Shown here one piece after another: positions 5,964-8,769 of a stretch of 8,769 bases of DNA (positions within the stretch are counted from its first letter, which is position 1; each line of letters starts with the position of its first letter). Under the pieces are notes generated by a model. The model made no database searches, was not told where the DNA came from, and saw only the letters and a program-made list of their open reading frames with translations. A program made the position numbers and the translations under genes. Source of the DNA: Candidatus Woesearchaeota archaeon (lineage in GTDB: Archaea; Nanoarchaeota; Nanoarchaeia; Woesearchaeales; UBA11576); the NCBI GenBank assembly GCA_013331125.1, contig DUGW01000107.1, positions 1-8,769 of the forward strand, given 5' to 3'.

Positions 5964-5988
5964 TGGTAGGTATACCAGAATTATAAAC
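5964..5988 (-). promoter_or_regulatory. TATA box and palindrome upstream of the Nudix gene
   Basis: On the minus strand GTTTATAA (5981-5988) is a TATA element placing the start of transcription near 5958. Just downstream lies TGGTA-GGTA-TACCA (5964-5977), which contains the perfect 8-bp palindrome GGTATACC (5969-5976). This is where a repressor site would sit. A second A/T-rich element (TATAAA, 5952-5957) is closer to the start codon and is a weaker candidate. Confidence 0.4.
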
Positions 5989-6014
5989 CTTCTCTTCCCG
6001 TTATCTCTCATAAA

Positions 6015-6030
6015 AACAAAACTTTATAAA
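6015..6030 (+). promoter_or_regulatory. BRE/TATA promoter of the 200-residue helical protein gene
   Basis: AACAAAAC followed by TTTATAAA (6023-6030) is a strong BRE/TATA pair, predicting transcription from about 6052 and a leader of about 34 bases that includes the GGAGG SD. Confidence 0.6.
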
Positions 6031-6085
6031 CAATGTAGACCAAGGGTTTCTGTATAATCATTATTGCTAAAGGAGGTTGATTTTC

Positions 6086-6688
6086 ATGGGTGACGATTTT
6101 GATGAGAGGTCCATTGAGCGGGATATGAAAGATCTCGGTTATGATGCTAAGAGAGGGGCTATTGGTGTGCTTGCCAAGCTTCAGAAGCAGCTTATCGAGG
6201 CGCGTAACATATTGGGTCTTCAGATTGTCTCTTCTCTTAAGCCTTGTTATAGGACTTATCGTATGATGGGCACCAGTGCCTTGTTTTCTGTGAGGAACAA
6301 AGAGGCTGCCAAGAAGCATATGATGATCTTTAGCAAGGTGCTAGACGCGCTGACCAATGAGAATGCCAAGATCATTGAGATGGTGAGGAAGCATAAGCTT
6401 GAGGGTTTTTCTTCTATCCAGCAGATCGAGTCCAATGCTGCGATGATCATCAATGAAGTACGTGGTGATGTGACTAAGTTTGTTCAGGGCATCAACTCTG
6501 GCCGTTGGGGTGATGATGAAGGGAAGGCGATTGATGAGATTGAGTCTTGGTATCGTCATTTCGATAACAATGTCCATACTCTGCTTGTTGCTCATATACC
6601 TGATATGAAATATCTGATCGATCATGGCAGCGGGGTTCCTAAACCTGATTTTGATGGGGCTAGGAAGCGTATTGGTCATGCGTTATAA
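6086..6688 (+). CDS. Hypothetical alpha-helical protein, 200 residues
   Basis: I do not recognise this protein. It appears almost wholly alpha-helical. An acidic N-terminus (GDDFDERSIERDMKDLG) is followed by helices around 22-50, 70-105, 108-138 and 145-180, then a Gly/Pro-rich basic tail (PKPDFDGARKRIGHAL). A Cys/Tyr-rich turn (KPCYRTYRMMG, 52-62) separates the first two helices. There is no signal peptide, membrane span or enzyme motif. Helical-bundle adaptor or coiled-coil roles are possible but unsupported. The ATG at 6086 follows a strong SD (AAAGGAGGTTGAT, GGAGG at 6072-6076); a TTG at 6077 overlaps the SD and is rejected. Its own TATA box precedes it and a separate TATA follows it, so it is probably monocistronic. 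Confidence 0.75.
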   Translation: MGDDFDERSIERDMKDLGYDAKRGAIGVLAKLQKQLIEARNILGLQIVSSLKPCYRTYRMMGTSALFSVRNKEAAKKHMMIFSKVLDALTNENAKIIEMVRKHKLEGFSSIQQIESNAAMIINEVRGDVTKFVQGINSGRWGDDEGKAIDEIESWYRHFDNNVHTLLVAHIPDMKYLIDHGSGVPKPDFDGARKRIGHAL

Positions 6689-6696
6689 TCGCAATC

Positions 6697-6730
6697 TTTA
6701 AATATTCCATTCTCTTCCTTTTTATTGCTT
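6697..6730 (+). promoter_or_regulatory. Candidate TATA and T-rich stretch before the 233-residue gene
   Basis: TTTAAATA (6697-6704) is a plausible TATA element for the gene at 6818 and would give a leader of about 90 bases. The following TTCTCTTCCTTTTTATTG (6710-6727) is T-rich and may instead, or also, end the upstream transcript. The leader holds only a weak CAGC/GCTG hairpin near 6766-6779, and I see no known riboswitch. Confidence 0.35.
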
Positions 6731-6817
6731 GTAAGTAGTTATTTTCCGGAAGGATTTCGGGTTTTCAGCCTTTGTGCTGGTCATTCGCGATTATTTGAGG
6801 TTTCAGGGGGTTAAACT

Positions 6818-7519
6818 GTGGTTTTCACAAGTGATGAGAGAGATGCACACCGTTCTCTGCACGAGATTTCTCAGGAGACCCAGCAGGCTTTCTCTCAGGC
6901 ACGTGCAAAAGCTGCTTTGGTGGCTGATGTGATGCTTTCTTTCGAGGTTGATCAGGTTGCCGGAGAGCGCGTTTTCTCGCTTAGGCGCCGTAATATCAAT
7001 TATTTCACTGAATCTGACGGAACCAGGTTTGATATGACTGAATACAATGGGATTAAGGTGCCGGAATCCGTTATTATCGGTTCTACTCCGTTTTTAGGAG
7101 TTTTGGTTGCTTCTGCAGGTTTTGCTGATTCTGTCAAAAAACCTACCAATGGTGATGTGATCCTCATGGGTGATGGCTTTGTCAGACGTGATGGTTTTGT
7201 CGATTCTGTCAGGGCTTTGTTCGATATCATCCATCAGTATGAGGCCATGCCTTTTGACATCTCTGTCTTCTATCCTACTGCTGAACCCCGCACTACGCGT
7301 GTCAGTATCTCAGGTCTTGACATCTTGAGGGATAGTTCAGTCCACGGACGTGACTCAATCCCTTCTGTCTATAAGACTGGACGCTCGAGGATGTGTGTCG
7401 GTCTCAATTATTCAGATGGTGGTGCTGTCATCCTCGCTGCTGGCTGTGCGCCTGAAAAGGATTTTTATCTCGGCGGCAGACGACCTCTTGAGAATCTTGT
7501 GCATCTGCCCAGGAGATGA
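6818..7519 (+). CDS. Hypothetical alpha/beta protein, 233 residues
   Basis: I do not recognise this protein. Residues 1-45 form an Ala/Gln-rich amphipathic helix (SQETQQAFSQARAKAALVADVM). The rest alternates short strands and turns: VPESVIIGSTPFLGVLVASAG (81-101), then NGDVILMGDGFVRRDGFVDSVRALFDII (111-138), a strand pair at 147-166, and a Gly-rich C-terminus with GGAVILAAG (201-209). This indicates a mixed alpha/beta fold. No catalytic signature is evident, although the two GD-type turns (GDVILMGDG) are notable. GTG at 6818 is the first possible start, because an in-frame TAA lies six bases upstream. AGGGGG at 6805-6810 serves as an SD seven bases away. The gene has its own predicted promoter and no close operon partner. 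Confidence 0.7.
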   Translation: MVFTSDERDAHRSLHEISQETQQAFSQARAKAALVADVMLSFEVDQVAGERVFSLRRRNINYFTESDGTRFDMTEYNGIKVPESVIIGSTPFLGVLVASAGFADSVKKPTNGDVILMGDGFVRRDGFVDSVRALFDIIHQYEAMPFDISVFYPTAEPRTTRVSISGLDILRDSSVHGRDSIPSVYKTGRSRMCVGLNYSDGGAVILAAGCAPEKDFYLGGRRPLENLVHLPRR

Positions 7520-7565
7520 GTTCTTCGCTTTTCGTCTTTGCTGTCAAGCGCTTCCGCTTCCCGAG

Positions 7566-7582
7566 CGAAATGATTATATATC
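7566..7582 (+). promoter_or_regulatory. BRE/TATA promoter of the 195-residue helical protein gene
   Basis: CGAAATGA followed by TTATATATC (7574-7582) predicts transcription from about 7604 and a leader of about 33 bases with an AAGGTGAT SD. Confidence 0.6.
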
Positions 7583-7636
7583 TTGATTGGCCAGTTCTTC
7601 TGAAAGATAAATCTATGGTCAAAAGAAGGTGATATC

Positions 7637-8224
7637 ATGACTGGTAGTGTCGAGGCAGAGTTCAGGAAATTGAGCAGAGGTGTTGATGATGAGCTTGAAG
7701 CGGCTCATGAGTTCTGGAAGTTCCTGCGTGCGGCTCAGGCCAAGGCTCAGGATCTTTTCATGCGTCTCAAGAAAGCCCGAGGTGAATATGATGACTTGGG
7801 TAAGGACCTGTCTAAGGTCTATGGCATGATCAACAAGATGGATGTCTTCGTAGGAAAACCCCTGGAAGAGATGCATTCTTATGTCGAAGATATGATATCG
7901 AAAGTTGAGAAGTACGACAAGGAATTCCTCAAAGGTGGCAGGGCCGAGATTGATATCAAGAATGTGCTCACTTTCTTGAACAAGGTTAAGGACAGCAAGA
8001 CCCAACAGGAAGCTCTTGATAACGCCGCTGAGGTGAACAAGCATTTCTCTCTTCTGGATACGACCCTGAAATACTGGCTTATTGCAGCAGAGGCAGAGGT
8101 CAGGAAGCACTCTAAGCGCGTCATGGAATTCAACCCTCTCTTCACCGAGATATATGATAATAGCTCTAAGGGTCAGATTGAGGCCATGGAACAGAGCGTA
8201 TGGAATAAGGCCCATGGCAAATAG
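7637..8224 (+). CDS. Hypothetical helical, probably coiled-coil, protein, 195 residues
   Basis: I do not recognise this protein. It is rich in Lys, Glu, Asp, Ala and Leu, with long predicted helices at about 5-50 (EFRKLSRGVDDELEAAHEF onward), 52-100, 108-140 and 145-165, separated by short Gly or Asn turns. This is typical of a helical bundle or antiparallel coiled coil. There is no signal peptide, membrane segment, Cys motif or catalytic signature. Its length and helical character resemble those of the 200-residue protein at 6086, but I see no convincing residue-level similarity, so paralogy is not claimed. The ATG at 7637 follows GAAGGTGATATC, with the GAAGG core seven bases upstream. A TATA box lies 59 bases before the start and another promoter follows the gene, so it is probably transcribed alone. 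Confidence 0.75.
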   Translation: MTGSVEAEFRKLSRGVDDELEAAHEFWKFLRAAQAKAQDLFMRLKKARGEYDDLGKDLSKVYGMINKMDVFVGKPLEEMHSYVEDMISKVEKYDKEFLKGGRAEIDIKNVLTFLNKVKDSKTQQEALDNAAEVNKHFSLLDTTLKYWLIAAEAEVRKHSKRVMEFNPLFTEIYDNSSKGQIEAMEQSVWNKAHGK

Positions 8225-8253
8225 GCTTATGGCATCGGTCTGAGCAACTGAGC

Positions 8254-8270
8254 GACGAAACATTTATAAA
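8254..8270 (+). promoter_or_regulatory. BRE/TATA promoter of the right-edge gene
   Basis: CGACGAAACA followed by TTTATAAA (8263-8270) is a strong BRE/TATA pair. Its centre is 27.5 bases before the GTG at 8294. A short direct repeat, CTGAGC twice (8240-8253), lies just upstream of the BRE. Confidence 0.6.
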
Positions 8271-8293
8271 TGGTTTTTTGTTCCTTTCTGTCA

Positions 8294-8769
8294 GTGGTAA
8301 TTATGGTTGGGATTGTAGGATTGACAGAAAAAACACAAGAGCGGCCTCTTCTCATTTCTGATGTCTTGGAGATATCTGATTTCATGGCCGTAGACAGCAC
8401 TGAACTGGAGGCAGTGGAAGCTCATATACATATTGAGCGCGTGGATGAGCATGGCCGGAACATCCAGACCCTTGAAAGGTCTTGTGGACTGAGGCTTTCC
8501 CCTTTTGATCCTGCCACTGGTCATTCTTATGTCCGTGATCTTTACTTCTTGAGTCTTCTCTGTATGCCTGGCGGGGACGTGTTCAGACTTGATCGCCCTA
8601 TCGCTGATATGATGAGGTCTTTCAGGTATACAGGTCCTCCTCGTATCGACGGTGATGGCAGGATATATCAGGATAAGGCTGGTGATGCTCTTGTCCCTGG
8701 CACCCGTTACGCAAGGTTCATGCTAGAATCTCAGATTGTTGCCCAGTACAGGAGGATCAGGGATGTTCT
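8294..8769 (+). CDS. Hypothetical protein, 3' partial at the right edge
   Basis: An uninterrupted frame runs from GTG 8294 (or ATG 8303) through the right edge, giving at least 158 residues. The start reads MVIMVGIVGLTEKTQERPLL. Later segments include EAVEAHIHIERVDEHGRN, a stretch with DLYFLSLLCMPGGDVFRLD, and DGDGRIYQDKAGD near residues 118-130. It looks like a soluble alpha/beta protein, and no family is recognised. The antisense frames are shorter and the strong TATA box at 8263-8270 supports this strand. GTG 8294 is chosen because it lies 27.5 bases from the TATA centre with no SD, matching the other leaderless genes. ATG 8303 would have a leader of only about ten bases and no SD. The C-terminal part is outside the window. 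Confidence 0.65.
   Translation, partial: MVIMVGIVGLTEKTQERPLLISDVLEISDFMAVDSTELEAVEAHIHIERVDEHGRNIQTLERSCGLRLSPFDPATGHSYVRDLYFLSLLCMPGGDVFRLDRPIADMMRSFRYTGPPRIDGDGRIYQDKAGDALVPGTRYARFMLESQIVAQYRRIRDV

Noticed and set aside
7524..7569. TTCGCT/AGCGAA dyad enclosing a small AAGCG/CGCTT hairpin
   Set aside because: Arms are only five or six bases and lie in a GC/T-skewed intergenic stretch. It could help to end the upstream transcript, but it is too weak to call.
7619..8263. A 214-codon open frame on the minus strand, longer than the sense gene it covers
   Set aside because: It is in exact codon register with the sense gene and stays open because the sense gene avoids TTA, CTA and TCA codons. 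The sense gene has the TATA box and SD.
1..8769. CRISPR arrays, tRNA or rRNA genes, insertion sequences, attachment sites
   Set aside because: No regularly spaced repeats, cloverleaf-like sequence, transposase motifs or flanking duplications were found on reading both strands.

Overview
The window looks archaeal. Eight of ten gene starts have an A/T-rich TATA element, several with a purine-rich BRE-like stretch just upstream. Several genes look leaderless: the TATA centre lies 26-28 nt before the start codon and there is no Shine-Dalgarno (SD) sequence. The others carry a GGAGG-like SD. The pair of an Lrp/AsnC regulator facing an AbrB-PhoU fusion protein is also an archaeal trait. Small genes of unknown function and the moderate base composition would suit a DPANN-type lineage (Woesearchaeota/Pacearchaeota-like), but that placement is a guess. 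I see no rRNA, tRNA, CRISPR array, transposase or integrase.

Layout. Positions 1-141 hold the Gly/Lys/Tyr-rich tail of a gene that starts outside the window. An Lrp/AsnC regulator (155-622, minus) diverges from a PhoU-like protein with an N-terminal AbrB domain (776-1684, plus). The gap between them is packed with TATA elements and nested palindromes. Converging on the PhoU-like gene is a 578-residue protein with an aminoglycoside-phosphotransferase-fold (APH) kinase domain (1664-3400, minus). It shares one palindromic TATA element with a divergent two-gene set, a coiled-coil protein (3454-3741) and a small protein (3761-4024). A polytopic membrane protein with a charged cytosolic tail follows (4116-4925) under its own promoter. 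A Nudix hydrolase with a Cys-containing N-terminal extension (4951-5931, minus) converges on it.

The right third (6086-8769) holds four consecutive plus-strand genes, each with its own TATA box, and I recognise none of the products. They are a helical 200-residue protein, an alpha/beta 233-residue protein, a helical, probably coiled-coil 195-residue protein, and a gene running off the right edge that is open for 158 codons.

How the genes may work together. The Lrp regulator probably controls itself and the PhoU-like gene through the shared operators. The PhoU-like protein suggests phosphate-linked signalling. The kinase and Nudix genes add nucleotide or phosphate chemistry, but no shared pathway can be shown from sequence. 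The most noteworthy signals are the nested operators at 661-735, the shared TATA at 3424-3431, the large kinase with an unexplained N-terminal half, and the block of four separately promoted orphan genes.
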